DNA of 64,000 nucleotides, taken from Sarcomyxa edulis (lineage: Eukaryota > Basidiomycota > Agaricomycetes > Agaricales > Mycenaceae). The DNA lies in the NCBI GenBank assembly GCA_009761415.1, contig QUOL01000014.1:496001-560000 (forward strand), read 5' to 3'. This document shows, piece by piece, positions 26,595-35,692 of the stretch. Each line of letters starts with the position of its first letter. Position 1 is the stretch's first letter. A program made the translations under genes and the position numbers. Under the pieces are notes generated by a model. It was not told the origin of the DNA and did no database searches. It saw only the letters and a program-made list of their open reading frames with translations.

Positions 26595-26758
26595 CTCCCC
26601 CGATGACGAGTCTAGAATCTTTCGTTGTTGCCTCGAAGTATGCCAGGTAGGACTTGAGGGTGACCGATCTCGCTCATGAAATAAAACATCCATTTCAATT
26701 GCTGCGCTGCTCTTGTCAAGCCCATATATTCGGCCTCGGTGGTAGACAAGGTAACGAC
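26595..26758 (-). pseudogene. Copia RNase H fragment, second lineage
   Basis: The minus-strand frame reads VVTLSTTEAEYMGLTRAAQQLKW, MSEIGHPQ and LRGNNE, the C-terminal RNase H region of Ty1/copia pol. After NNE the rest of the domain is missing and the sequence jumps to the purine tract, so there is an internal deletion. Upstream it is cut at 26759 by an LTR of the other copia family. Non-functional. Confidence 0.8.
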
Positions 26759-26928
26759 TATTGAAGGGAGACACTTCAGAGAGCACTGGAGTCGAGCTTC
26801 ACTGTCAAAGATAAAGAGCAGTGAGCTGACTCCAGGGAAGGCTAAGTCATCTGAAGTAAACAATAGTAAACAAGTAAAGTGTCTGAAAGCGAAATATAGG
26901 CAAGAGTTCTTTAGCACAAATCCCAACA
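26759..26928 (-). repeat. Truncated/solo LTR of the intact copia family (170 bp)
   Basis: Begins TATTGAAGGGAGACACTTCA and ends CACAAATCCCAACA on the plus strand, matching the 224-bp LTRs at 30511 and 35693. It lacks one of the two internal copies of the TGGAGTCGAGCTTCACTGTC repeat and the spacer between them. Flanking 5-mers (ACGAC, ACAAA) do not match. It separates the RNase H fragment from the pogo pseudogene. Confidence 0.85.
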
Positions 26929-28078
26929 ACAAAGGAGGAAACAAATGTTGTCATCCAGTATATTGTTGAGATTGGCAACCGAGGGTTTCCGCTCAGCCAT
27001 CAAATGCTGAAAGAGCATGTCAACGCGATCTTACATGCTCGTCTCAGAGAAAGTTTTCCTGGAGTGGGCAAAAAATGGACAGATTGCTTTGTGGAAAGGT
27101 ATTTGGACCACAGTGAGATGTCTTGGTCCACACCACTGGAATCAAAACGGGCTCAGGCAGTAAATCCGCATACAATGGAGGTGTGGTTTTCACTGCTCAA
27201 AGAGACAGTGGAAAAATATGACATTGTTCCTAAAACAACTTACGGTGTCGATGAGGTTGGGTGCAAGGTGAAGAGGAGTGTGTTAGGGGTGGACAAGGCA
27301 AATGGGCGGTATCGTCTTCTCCTGGTCGATGGGCATAATTCTCATTATACACGGGCCTTCCTCGAATATGCACAAGCTCACCGGATACTCGTTCTCTGCT
27401 ACCCATCACATGCAGCTCACATTCTTCAGAAACTCAATGTTGTCATTCTTGTTGTCCTCATACTCAAGCACTTCAAATCATCCGTTATACTAAAAACAAG
27501 TCTATCCTTCTCGCAGCTCTTCGAGAGTCCGAAGCCCAGAACAAACTCCTAAAAGATCAAACGATAGAGTTGCAGGCAACTAATATCCTCAATGAGGCAT
27601 ACTGTGCAAAGATACGAGGACAGCTAGTCAAGTATGAGGGCAAAAAATCAGATAAACAGGGCAATGGGGAGTTAATGGGGTCTGGCTTACCATGCTTGGT
27701 CTCTGATGACTAACTATACAGGTTTTATGACCGGGTGGTTGAATATGAGGAATGGCAGCAAAGAGAGGAGCAGGCAAAGGAGAGTTGAAAACAGCCAGAG
27801 CAGACAAGTCAGGTGCCTTAGCTAGATGGAAAGAAGGAGAGGAAGAAAGAAAGAAGAAGAATGCAGAGAGGAGAAAGGAGTGGGAGGCGGAAAAGACTGC
27901 CTGAGAGGGAGAGAAGGCAGCAGCAAAGGCAGCAAATAAGAGGTTTGCAAAGAAGAAACCAACCCTTGGGAAGCTCATTCCAGCCCAGCCAAGACTTAGG
28001 GAAGCTATTATCAATGACAGCAGTGAGGGGAACATGGAGAACAACGAGCACAACAACAATGACAAGTTTCCTGACTGA
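26929..28078 (+). pseudogene. Pogo-type (CENP-B HTH + DDE_1) transposase pseudogene
   Basis: Tc1/mariner superfamily, pogo-like. The visible part of the HTH reads EIGNRGFPLSHQMLKEHV, then KWTDCFVERY, STPLESKRAQAVNPHTMEVW and YGVDEVGC (first catalytic Asp region). A junction follows after GVDEVGCKVK, where about 80 residues of the DDE core seem to be missing before ANGRYRLLLVDGHNSHYTRAF (second Asp) and ILVLCYPSHAAHILQ. Beyond that the frame breaks; a basic, charged C-terminal tail can still be followed across frames (RVVEYEEWQQREEQAKES) to about 28078. The 5' end is cut by the LTR at 26928. Frameshifts, an internal deletion and a missing N-terminus make it inactive. Confidence 0.82.
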
Positions 28079-28258
28079 TCTAATCTAATCTCAGAGCCAG
28101 CGAGCCACGTGTTACACTGGCCAGTTGTTATCAAAACTGCATCCCCTCCAAAGATCATTGTTTTATGGGGGAACCAGTGACTGTGCTCTTCCAAGATTTT
28201 ATATGCATACATTTGAGATATCAACGGGCAATGTAAGATACAAATCCTTTGTGTAAGC

Positions 28259-28484
28259 TGTTGGGATTTGTGCTAAAGAACTCTGCCTTTACTTCGCTTT
28301 CAGCCACTTTACTTGTTTACTATTGTTTACTTCAGATGACTTAGCCTTCCCTGGAGTCAGCTCACTGCTCTTTATCTTTGACAGTGAAGCTCGACTCCAG
28401 GTACTTCGTCTTACTCTACTTAATATACATATCTTTGACAGTGAAGCTCGACTCCAGTGCTCTCTGAAGTGTCTCCCTTCAATA
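28259..28484 (+). repeat. Solo LTR of the copia family, target-site duplication TAAGC
   Basis: Plus-orientation copy of the 224-bp LTR: starts TGTTGGGATTTGTGC, ends TCTCCCTTCAATA, 226 bp. It is flanked on both sides by TAAGC (28254-28258 and 28485-28489), a perfect 5-bp target duplication. It is diverged from the other LTRs at several positions, so it is older. This copy fixes the LTR limits used for the other copies. Confidence 0.93.
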
Positions 28485-29114
28485 TAAGCAGAAAAAACCG
28501 CTACAAAAACTTCAATTTTGCATCTGGGTGTCTCACCGTTCATGACTGTATGGCAGAAGAGTGCGTGAGGCTCAGTGGATGACTAGGAGAAGGACTCAGA
28601 CAATGATCTGGAGTTGATCAGGCTGTCAACTCTGGAGAATTGTGACCGAGTTTCAGTCAGCTTGCGGTAAACTCAGCTGAGTGAACTCAATTGGTGCAAT
28701 GCCAGCGTCAGGAAATCTGACTGCCTCGTATCTCAATTCTGGAGCAACCAATAACTTCTTCAGGAATCGGTCAGACTTCGACGACACAAGTTACAGAATC
28801 CTCGAGCAACCGATAGGTCCTGATGGGAAGAAAACCGAGTTGCTTTTCACCGACTGCCTACGTGGTCCCAAGTGTGAGCCCACGGAGGTGGTCTCCACTG
28901 AAGCGGAACAGAAGATAAAATGAAACAAAGTCTGGATTAAAAGGTAAAGGAATGATACATCAGGGTCCGCTATCTAAGGGTCTAGGATAACAAGTACAAA
29001 TGTTAGTAAGCCATGCTTACACTCACCCATACTTTAAAAAATTTGAATGTCCCGGTAACGTGTAAAAGTTGAGGATAGCGGAAATATATAATAGAAAATA
29101 AACCAGGAAAAGAC
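28485..29114. other. Mobile-element remnant region, no intact gene
   Basis: Apart from the 28681-28923 fragment, it contains the sequence downstream of the Ty3 pol stop. It should include the 3' end of that element, but I could not define an LTR. A near-palindrome GTAAGCCATGCTTAC lies at about 29008-29022. Confidence 0.4.
28681..28923 (+). pseudogene. Copia gag-pol protease-like fragment
   Basis: An 80-codon open frame containing SYLNSGATNNFFRNRSDF, which resembles the DSGA-type aspartic protease segment of copia polyproteins, with Asn in place of the catalytic Asp. The rest (YRILEQPIGPDGKK onward) does not clearly follow a copia protease. I take it as a retroelement remnant with low confidence; a chance ORF is possible. 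Confidence 0.35.
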
Positions 29115-30510
29115 CTAAGAATCCGTCGATTTATTCAAAGTCCAGACGTCGAGTGCGACAGTGTCCTCGAGTTTGCGTCCGGCCAGCCACAAGTCGTACT
29201 CTGGGCCATAACCGACCCATCGAACCAAAAACTGACGGCCTTTACCGCGGGGACGCTCGTCCAAAATTTTCTCGATGAAATATTCGGTTTCCCCTGCGGT
29301 GGTGACGATAGGTCCAGGTCTTGACAGATCGCGGTCAGGGAACTTTGAGGTGTCACTCTCGACAAAGGGTTCCAGTTGAGAAGCGTGAAAGTTCGGATGA
29401 ATGTTGGGGGAGTTGGGTAAGTCGAGGACATAGTTTGAGGTCTCGGGGTGGAAATCAAGGATAGTGTAGGGACCGTCGAAGCGAGGCATAAACTTGGCTA
29501 CCCGACCGTCCTTCGCTTGCATGAACTCGCGCCGTCGGTTAATAGTCGAGAGTAGCACGCGATCACCGATGTTGTATTTGTGTTCGACTGCGCGAGATTT
29601 ATTAGCGTGATGAGCTTGGGAAAACTTGGCCACCGTCAGATTGTCCTTCGCTTCCAATACGTCGACTTGTAAGGTCTCCAAGAGTTGCAGAGCGTTAGAA
29701 TCCTCGAGAGAGGTAGGGATGACGCCTTCCAACAACGGGGGCAGTAATCGAGGAGAATGTCCGGTCTTCAGTTGAAAACCTGAGAATCCCGTGGAAGCGT
29801 TGATGGTGTTGAGAATGTGAAATCGAACAGCGGGCAAGGCATTGGACCATCCTTTCTGATTCCGTTCTACGTGGAAACGGATTGCTTGAATTACAGTTTT
29901 ATTTGAACGCTCGGATAAGCCGTCGGTCTGTGGGTGGTAAGACGTGGACAGAAGATGTTTGATACCGGCCCGAAGCATTAAGGTGGTCCAAAATTTTGAG
30001 ATGAACAACTTATCACGATCACTGATGATCTCTAGCGGACATCCATTTTCACAGTACCACCGATTGAAAAACAAACCCGCGCTTTGTTGAGCGGTGGAAT
30101 CGGTGCAGCGCGGCACAATCTGAACATCGGCGCCTAGCCGGTTGGTGATTGTCATTAGGCAATCAAATCCTTTTTCTTCAGGCAGGGGTCCGACAAAATC
30201 CATAGTGATGCTGTCCATGCGGCCGTCGGGAACGGGTAGAGGGTGTAGAGGGCCGGAGGGCTTTGCCGTCCGCCCTTTGTTTCTTTGACAATCCGGACAA
30301 GATGCTACGTAGGCGTCAACGAGATCGCGCCTCATGTTAGGCCAGTAGTAGTTGTTTCTGAGGGCACCGTAAGACTTATCTCCACCGAAATGACCCAGCG
30401 CGTCGTGCGCCATGTGGAACAGGGTCTCTCGCAGAGAGCTCGTCCGAGGGATTACGAGGCGGCCACCGAGGTAGAGCAGACCGTTTGTAATGCGGATCCC
30501 GCTCTTTTTG
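29115..30510 (-). pseudogene. Ty3/gypsy chromovirus pol fragment: integrase plus chromodomain
   Basis: The frame is open from the copia LTR edge (30510) to the stop at 29115, about 465 codons. It reads SGIRITNGLLYLGGRLVIP and HDALGHFGGDKSYGALRNNYYWPNM (integrase zinc-binding H2C2 region, CPDCQRNK). The catalytic core follows: MDFVGPLP, ISDRDKLFISKFW and HPQTDGLSERSNK. Next come the GPY/F-type region (RFDGPYTIL, NIHPNFHASQLEPF) and a C-terminal chromodomain (EYFIEKILDERPRGKGRQFLVRWVGYGPEYDLW). Protease, RT and RNase H are absent because the frame ends abruptly at the LTR of the copia element. Integrase residues look intact, but the element is only a 3' part. Confidence 0.88.
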
Positions 30511-30734
30511 TATTGAAGGGAGACACTTCAGAGAGCACTGGAGTCGAGCTTCACTGTCAAAGATATGTATATTAAGCAGAGTAACACGACGTACCTGGAG
30601 TCGAGCTTCACTGTCAAAGATAAAGAGCAGTGAGCTGACTCCAGGGAAGGCTAAGTCATCTGAAGTAAACAATAGTAAACAAGTAAAGGGGCTGAAAGCG
30701 AAATAAGCAGAGTTCTTTAGCACAAATCCCAACA
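30511..30734 (-). repeat. Copia 3' LTR (224 bp)
   Basis: TGTTGGG...TTCAATA on the minus strand. It contains a direct repeat TGGAGTCGAGCTTCACTGTC (two copies, 57-58 bp apart) and is identical to the 5' LTR except for one base. Confidence 0.93.
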
Positions 30735-30745
30735 CTCCCCCATGA
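30735..30745 (-). other. Copia polypurine tract
   Basis: On the minus strand CATGGGGGAG lies directly before TGTTGGG of the 3' LTR, the expected plus-strand DNA primer site of LTR elements. Confidence 0.75.
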
Positions 30746-30763
30746 TGATGCAACTCTGCAAAA

Positions 30764-33700
30764 TCAACCTTTACGCAAACCAAGCATTTTCACCATATCC
30801 AACACCTTCATCCGTCCCAACGCCTTGGTCAAGATATCTGCAGGCATCTGAGCCGTCGGAAGATACTTGAGACCAATGTGTCCTTTCTCCACCTCGTCCC
30901 TCAACCAATAGAAACGGAGATCCAAGTGTTTCATACGACCGTGGTGTTCCGGGTTTTTGGCAACAGACAGAGCGGAGTTGTTGTCGATGTGCAGAGTGGA
31001 TGGTGTGTCGAACGAGTAACCCATGGCAGAGAAGAGGTTGCGAAGATAGAGTATTTCAGTGCCGGCATAAGTAGCTGCAACAAACTCAGCTTCTGTGGTG
31101 GAAAGAGCAACCAGGGTTTGAAGTCGACTGCGCCAGCCAATGGCACCGGTTTCCATCTTGACGACGTAGCCAGATGTAGATCGTCCGTTGTCAGGATTGC
31201 CACCGTGGTCCGCGTCGGTGTAGGTGGTGAACAGTTCAGGGGAATCGGAAGGAGAGTAGGAGAGCTTGTAGTCCATGGTGCCTTTGAGATAGCGAAGGAG
31301 GTGTTTGACGGCTGCCCAGTGCTGCATCCCAGGATTCTTACAGAAGCGTGCAAGCACGCCGACCGTGTAAGAGATGTCTGGGCGCGTTGCAATGGCAAGA
31401 TAAGACAAAGCACCTACGGCATTGATGTAAGGAATAGAATGCATCGCTGCAATCTCTTCCGGAGTTTTTGGAGACATGGACGCACTCAGCTTGATGTTGG
31501 GGTCGAGAGGAGTGGAGACAGGATTAGCTTCAGAGAGGTTGAAACGTTGGAGGAGGTCGATGATGTACTGGCGCTGGCAGAGATTGAGGGTGCGAGTGGA
31601 ACGGTCACGAGTGATTTCGACTCCCAGAAGGAAAGAAGTGGGACCCAAGTCACGAAGCTTGAAGTGGGACTTGAGTTCTTCCTTGACCTTCTGGATGTCG
31701 GCCTTGGACTTGGCTGCAATCGTCATATCGTCAATGAAAACAGGAATGATGATGCGCACACCGTCACGAAGGTAGACCCAGACACTGTTCTCACACACAA
31801 TCCGCTTGAACCCCATCTTTTCCAAAGTGGTGTTCAGCTCCAAGTGCCAGTTGCGACCGGACTGTTTCAAGCCGTAGAGAGACTTGATGAGAAGCATCAC
31901 CCAGTGAGGAAGTTTGGTCTGAAAACCTTCAGGCTGACGCATGTATACCTTCTCCTTCAACCAACCATACAGGAAAGCAGACGAGATGTCGATGCTTTCA
32001 CACTCCAAGTCCTCGATAGCAACGATAGCGAGTATGGCTCTGAGAGACAACCACTGCGGCGTTGGAGCAAATGTCTCTGTGTAGTCAAAGCCAGGGCGCT
32101 GTGAGAAGCCTTGAGCGACCAAGCGGCCCTTGTAGCGCTCAACAGAGCCATCTGCATTCCGTTTTACCTTGAACACCCACTTGCTCCCAATGGCCCTTGC
32201 ACCAGGTGGCAACTCAACTAGCTTGAAAGTGCCGTTCTGAACGAGGGACTCAATCTCTTCAGTGGCAGCATTCAGCCAGCGAGTGCGCTCCGGTTCAGGG
32301 CGCTCCATCGCTTCCTTGAAACTGCGTGGCTCGTTCTGATGAGAACTGGACACCTTGAAAGCTGCAGCTCGCAAAGCAAACTCCTTGGTTGGAAAGAGCT
32401 CTGCTGCTAACTCAGTCCAGGTCAGATAGTCGTCGAATTGGGCTGTGGCCACAAATTCAAGACCGGCCATCAGGACATCTGGATCGCTAGCGACATCCTG
32501 AGCTTCGACATCTTCTTCATCCGAGTCTGAATCGATTACTGGAGGTGGCTTGCGTGGTGTGTCCCAGTTATCGAGTGGATCAGGAGAAACAGACTGGCGA
32601 GGAGGAGGAGCGGCAGGAAGATGATCAGGGAGAGGATCAGTTGGCAGAGGCGGAGTCATCTGAAGAGGATCCGGTGATTCTGGTCTAGGAGGAGCTGGAG
32701 CTGCTGCTGGAGTTGGGAGGCGTTGTAAGGGAGCTGGGACGTTGCGTCGCTGCAAATCCTGCAAGTTCATAGAACCTTTGGGACGCTGCAGACGCGGAGG
32801 ATTACGACGTCGAGCTTGTGGAGGAGGAGAGGGAGTACGTGGTAGAGGAGGTTGAGGAGGTTGAGGTGGTAAAGGAGGTGCGACAGGAGGAGCAAAATCC
32901 GGAGCATTACCTGGAGCATCGCCTGCATTAGGCAGCTGAGGTGGCTGAGGAGGTGGTGCATCAACTCTAAAGTCGTCTAAATCGTCATCTCCCCCATGAT
33001 GCGGCACATCGTCATCATCTGAAGACACTGAGGCAGGCGGAGGAGGAAGAGGGTCTGAGGAAGGCAGATCATCAAGCAAGTTAATCGCAGTAGGGGAATT
33101 ACCAGGGTAGTAGCGTTCATCAAAGACCGCGTGGCTGCTGGTGATGAATTTCTTAGCAGCCGGGTCCCAGAAGAGCCATGCTTTTACACCTTCTGGATAT
33201 CCAATAAAGATGCACTTCCTAGAATGGGGTTGGAGCGCTTTACGCTTCTCCTTGCGGATGAGAACGTAAGCGAGACATCCAAAGACTCGGAAGTAAGAGA
33301 CGTCAGGTTTCTTCTTCTTCCAAGCAGAATAAGGGACTTCGCCGTTCAAGGCAGAAGTAGGTGTCCTGTTCCGAGTGTGGACGTAGGCAGAGACGGCACG
33401 AGCCCAGAACGACGCAGGGAGCTTGGCTTCAACCATAAGAGAGGTGGCAGCTTCAGCAATCTCTCTGTTTGGGCGCTCTGCAGCTCCATTCTGGTGCGGT
33501 TCGTTGGGCTCAGTGTGCTGTCTGGCAATGCCATGGTCGACACAGAACTGAATGAACTCCTTCCCCATGTACTCACCCCCTTTGTCATCACGGATCTTGC
33601 GAAGCGGCACCCCCAGAGCATTCTCAGCATAAGCTTTGAAAGACTTGAAGGCTGCAAACGCGTCACTCTTGCGCTTGAGATAGGCAACCACCCAGTAACG

Positions 33701-35323
33701 CGTAGCATCGTCGATGAACGTCATCCAGTAGCGATAGCCCTCCGGAGTCTGAACAGGCATAGGCCCCTTCAGATCCGTATGGACCAAAGCTAAAGGCTTC
33801 GTTCGACGAGTAGCAGTTAGAGGAATGTTGTGACGGTGTTGCTTGCCAGCAATGCAAGGCTCACAGATGGGATCGGGTTTGTTGGGAGACTCAAGAGAGA
33901 TGCCGGTGACGAGTTTCTTGCTGAGCATGCGTTTGACATCGACGTAGTTGAGATGAGACAAACGCCGGTGCCAGAGACTCAGATCAAGCGGCAGAGTGCT
34001 GGCTCGATTGGCAATCTCTGCAGGGATGCGGAGAGAACGACCATTGAGATACCCCAGATTCTGATCGGTGACTGTAGCAGTGAAGAGGAGGTTGTTGTTG
34101 ATGAAGAAACTGGCAGTGCGTCCCAGTATCCGGATTTCATATCCTTTCCGAGCGGTGAGATGGAAGAGAGATAATAGATTGCTGCCAATGGCAGGGACAT
34201 GTAAGACATCATGAAAAACAACGGGACACATTTCTACACCATCCACCACCGGCTGAAACTCCACAGACCCAATACCCACCGAATAGATGACAGAGCTGTC
34301 TGCGAGACGAACTCCAACAACGTGAGGCGAGTAGGATTGAAACCAATGACGATGAGGAGTCATGTGTGAAGAGGCACCTGTATCGGCGATCCAGTCAGCA
34401 GCGGCGCGAGATTTGAGCCAAGCGGCACGATCAGAAGATGACAGAGCACTTGCATGACCAGCAGACTCAAAATGAGCGACGTTGGCAGATTCCTCTACAT
34501 TCTCCTGCACCTCGTTTGCGTTCTCCTTCTTCCCCTTGGCTCCTCTAGTGCCCCTTCCACCCCACTTCGCTCCGGAGTCCTTGGCCTTCGAGGAAGCTGC
34601 CTTGAACTTGTTGCAGTCCTTGAGAATGTGGCCTTTGGCGTCGCAAAAGAAGCATTTGCCATTGACGGAGGCTTGGAGGGCAAGAACAGCAGAGGTGCTG
34701 TCGACGTGACGAGTGGAGCGTTGGGTGTCCTTGTTCTGGAATGCAGGGAGGAGTTTCTCGAGGGTGAGAGAGTCGAGGAGAAGGATGGATGAGACGAAGG
34801 AATTGTAGTCGTGAGGGAGGGCGCGGATGAGAGTCATGATTTCGAGTTCCTCATCGAGTTGCTCCATGGTGAAGGCTGTGGGACGAAGATCCTTGATAGC
34901 CTGCATGGCTTCCTGAGTCCTAGCCATCAGAGCAGAGAGGGATTCATCCTCCTGCTTCCTGACGCTGAAGAGGTCGTCATAGAGAGCAAAACGCGTACCA
35001 GGCTTCTTCTGCTTATGAACCTTCTCCAAATTCTCCCACATCTTCACTGGATTGCCATTCACCGACTTGATATGCACCCTCTGATTCTGTTCCACACCCA
35101 AAAAGATCTCCCCACTAGCCTTGGAGAAGGCCGACTTCCAATCCCTCAACTCCTTCTTTTCAGCAGCAGTGGGTGCTGATAAGTCCACAGGCACAGGTTC
35201 AGGGTCAGAACCATTGGTGACGAGCCAGAGGTCCTTGGTAGAGAGGTAGGCCTGCATGTTGTCAGCCCAGGAACTGTAGTTGGAGTTGTTGAGGAGGTCA
35301 AAGGAGTGTTTGATGTCAGGCAT
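30764..35323 (-). CDS. Copia gag-pol polyprotein, intact (1519 aa)
   Basis: Single uninterrupted ORF starting MPDIKHSFDLLNNSNYSSW. Gag (UBN2-like) covers about residues 1-210, with a CCHC zinc knuckle CFFCDAKGHILKDC at about 224-237. The aspartic protease is at DTGASSHMT (about 314). The integrase zinc-binding part has H452, H456, C487 and C490; the catalytic core has D517, D579/580 and E616 (TDLKGP, RDDKGGEY, NGAAE). A Pro/Ser-rich linker of nearly 200 residues (about 745-930) precedes the reverse transcriptase (KWVFKVKRNADG, SIDISSAFLYG, catalytic FIDDM at about 1196). RNase H carries YTDADHGG and LSTTEAEFVAA. It ends MVKMLGLRKG. All key residues are present, so it is potentially active. 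There is no frameshift between gag and pol, and no env. Confidence 0.95.
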   Translation of the reverse strand: MPDIKHSFDLLNNSNYSSWADNMQAYLSTKDLWLVTNGSDPEPVPVDLSAPTAAEKKELRDWKSAFSKASGEIFLGVEQNQRVHIKSVNGNPVKMWENLEKVHKQKKPGTRFALYDDLFSVRKQEDESLSALMARTQEAMQAIKDLRPTAFTMEQLDEELEIMTLIRALPHDYNSFVSSILLLDSLTLEKLLPAFQNKDTQRSTRHVDSTSAVLALQASVNGKCFFCDAKGHILKDCNKFKAASSKAKDSGAKWGGRGTRGAKGKKENANEVQENVEESANVAHFESAGHASALSSSDRAAWLKSRAAADWIADTGASSHMTPHRHWFQSYSPHVVGVRLADSSVIYSVGIGSVEFQPVVDGVEMCPVVFHDVLHVPAIGSNLLSLFHLTARKGYEIRILGRTASFFINNNLLFTATVTDQNLGYLNGRSLRIPAEIANRASTLPLDLSLWHRRLSHLNYVDVKRMLSKKLVTGISLESPNKPDPICEPCIAGKQHRHNIPLTATRRTKPLALVHTDLKGPMPVQTPEGYRYWMTFIDDATRYWVVAYLKRKSDAFAAFKSFKAYAENALGVPLRKIRDDKGGEYMGKEFIQFCVDHGIARQHTEPNEPHQNGAAERPNREIAEAATSLMVEAKLPASFWARAVSAYVHTRNRTPTSALNGEVPYSAWKKKKPDVSYFRVFGCLAYVLIRKEKRKALQPHSRKCIFIGYPEGVKAWLFWDPAAKKFITSSHAVFDERYYPGNSPTAINLLDDLPSSDPLPPPPASVSSDDDDVPHHGGDDDLDDFRVDAPPPQPPQLPNAGDAPGNAPDFAPPVAPPLPPQPPQPPLPRTPSPPPQARRRNPPRLQRPKGSMNLQDLQRRNVPAPLQRLPTPAAAPAPPRPESPDPLQMTPPLPTDPLPDHLPAAPPPRQSVSPDPLDNWDTPRKPPPVIDSDSDEEDVEAQDVASDPDVLMAGLEFVATAQFDDYLTWTELAAELFPTKEFALRAAAFKVSSSHQNEPRSFKEAMERPEPERTRWLNAATEEIESLVQNGTFKLVELPPGARAIGSKWVFKVKRNADGSVERYKGRLVAQGFSQRPGFDYTETFAPTPQWLSLRAILAIVAIEDLECESIDISSAFLYGWLKEKVYMRQPEGFQTKLPHWVMLLIKSLYGLKQSGRNWHLELNTTLEKMGFKRIVCENSVWVYLRDGVRIIIPVFIDDMTIAAKSKADIQKVKEELKSHFKLRDLGPTSFLLGVEITRDRSTRTLNLCQRQYIIDLLQRFNLSEANPVSTPLDPNIKLSASMSPKTPEEIAAMHSIPYINAVGALSYLAIATRPDISYTVGVLARFCKNPGMQHWAAVKHLLRYLKGTMDYKLSYSPSDSPELFTTYTDADHGGNPDNGRSTSGYVVKMETGAIGWRSRLQTLVALSTTEAEFVAATYAGTEILYLRNLFSAMGYSFDTPSTLHIDNNSALSVAKNPEHHGRMKHLDLRFYWLRDEVEKGHIGLKYLPTAQMPADILTKALGRMKVLDMVKMLGLRKG

Positions 35324-35660
35324 GATTTCGAAGTTTTTGGGAGCAAAGTTGGCAGTGAGGACGGAGTTTTCGAGCGATAAGGGAACGAATAAAACGTTTA
35401 GAAGCGGAATTACGAGGGGAACACACTGGTAACAGATTTAGGATGATCCGATAAGAACTGAGCGAGTAGCGTCGAATTTGGTGAAAAATGAGGTGGCAGC
35501 CGTTGTCAGAGATCAAACTTGATTTGGGAAACAAGGTGATAGGGGTAGGTAGGGATGATGTATAGGATGCCAGAAAATGAGTTTGGGGAAGATCCGAGCA
35601 GGGATGAGAGAGATAGAGTGAAAATGATTTTTGCAGGAGCTGGTGACAGGCGATCAATCT

Positions 35661-35692
35661 GATAAGGCTGTTAAAGCGCAGGGCCCATAACC
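35661..35692 (-). other. Copia primer-binding site, half-tRNA(iMet) type
   Basis: Directly internal to the 5' LTR the minus strand reads GGTTATGGGCCCTGCGC. GGTTATGGGCCC is complementary to the anticodon-loop region (GGGCCCAUAACC) of initiator tRNA-Met, as in Drosophila copia, which primes with a cleaved 5' half of that tRNA rather than the tRNA 3' end. The 12-nt match is seen; use as primer is inferred from the copia precedent. Confidence 0.75.

Noticed and set aside
27628..28224. 198-codon minus-strand ORF rich in Leu/Ser/Phe, looking like membrane segments
   Set aside because: Antisense of the Lys/Glu-rich tail of the pogo transposase, which produces false hydrophobic runs.
30878..32104. 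408-codon plus-strand ORF
   Set aside because: It is the antisense shadow of the copia reverse transcriptase/RNase H; its composition has no domain character of its own.
33131..33793. 220-codon plus-strand ORF
   Set aside because: Antisense to the copia integrase core; no recognisable protein features.
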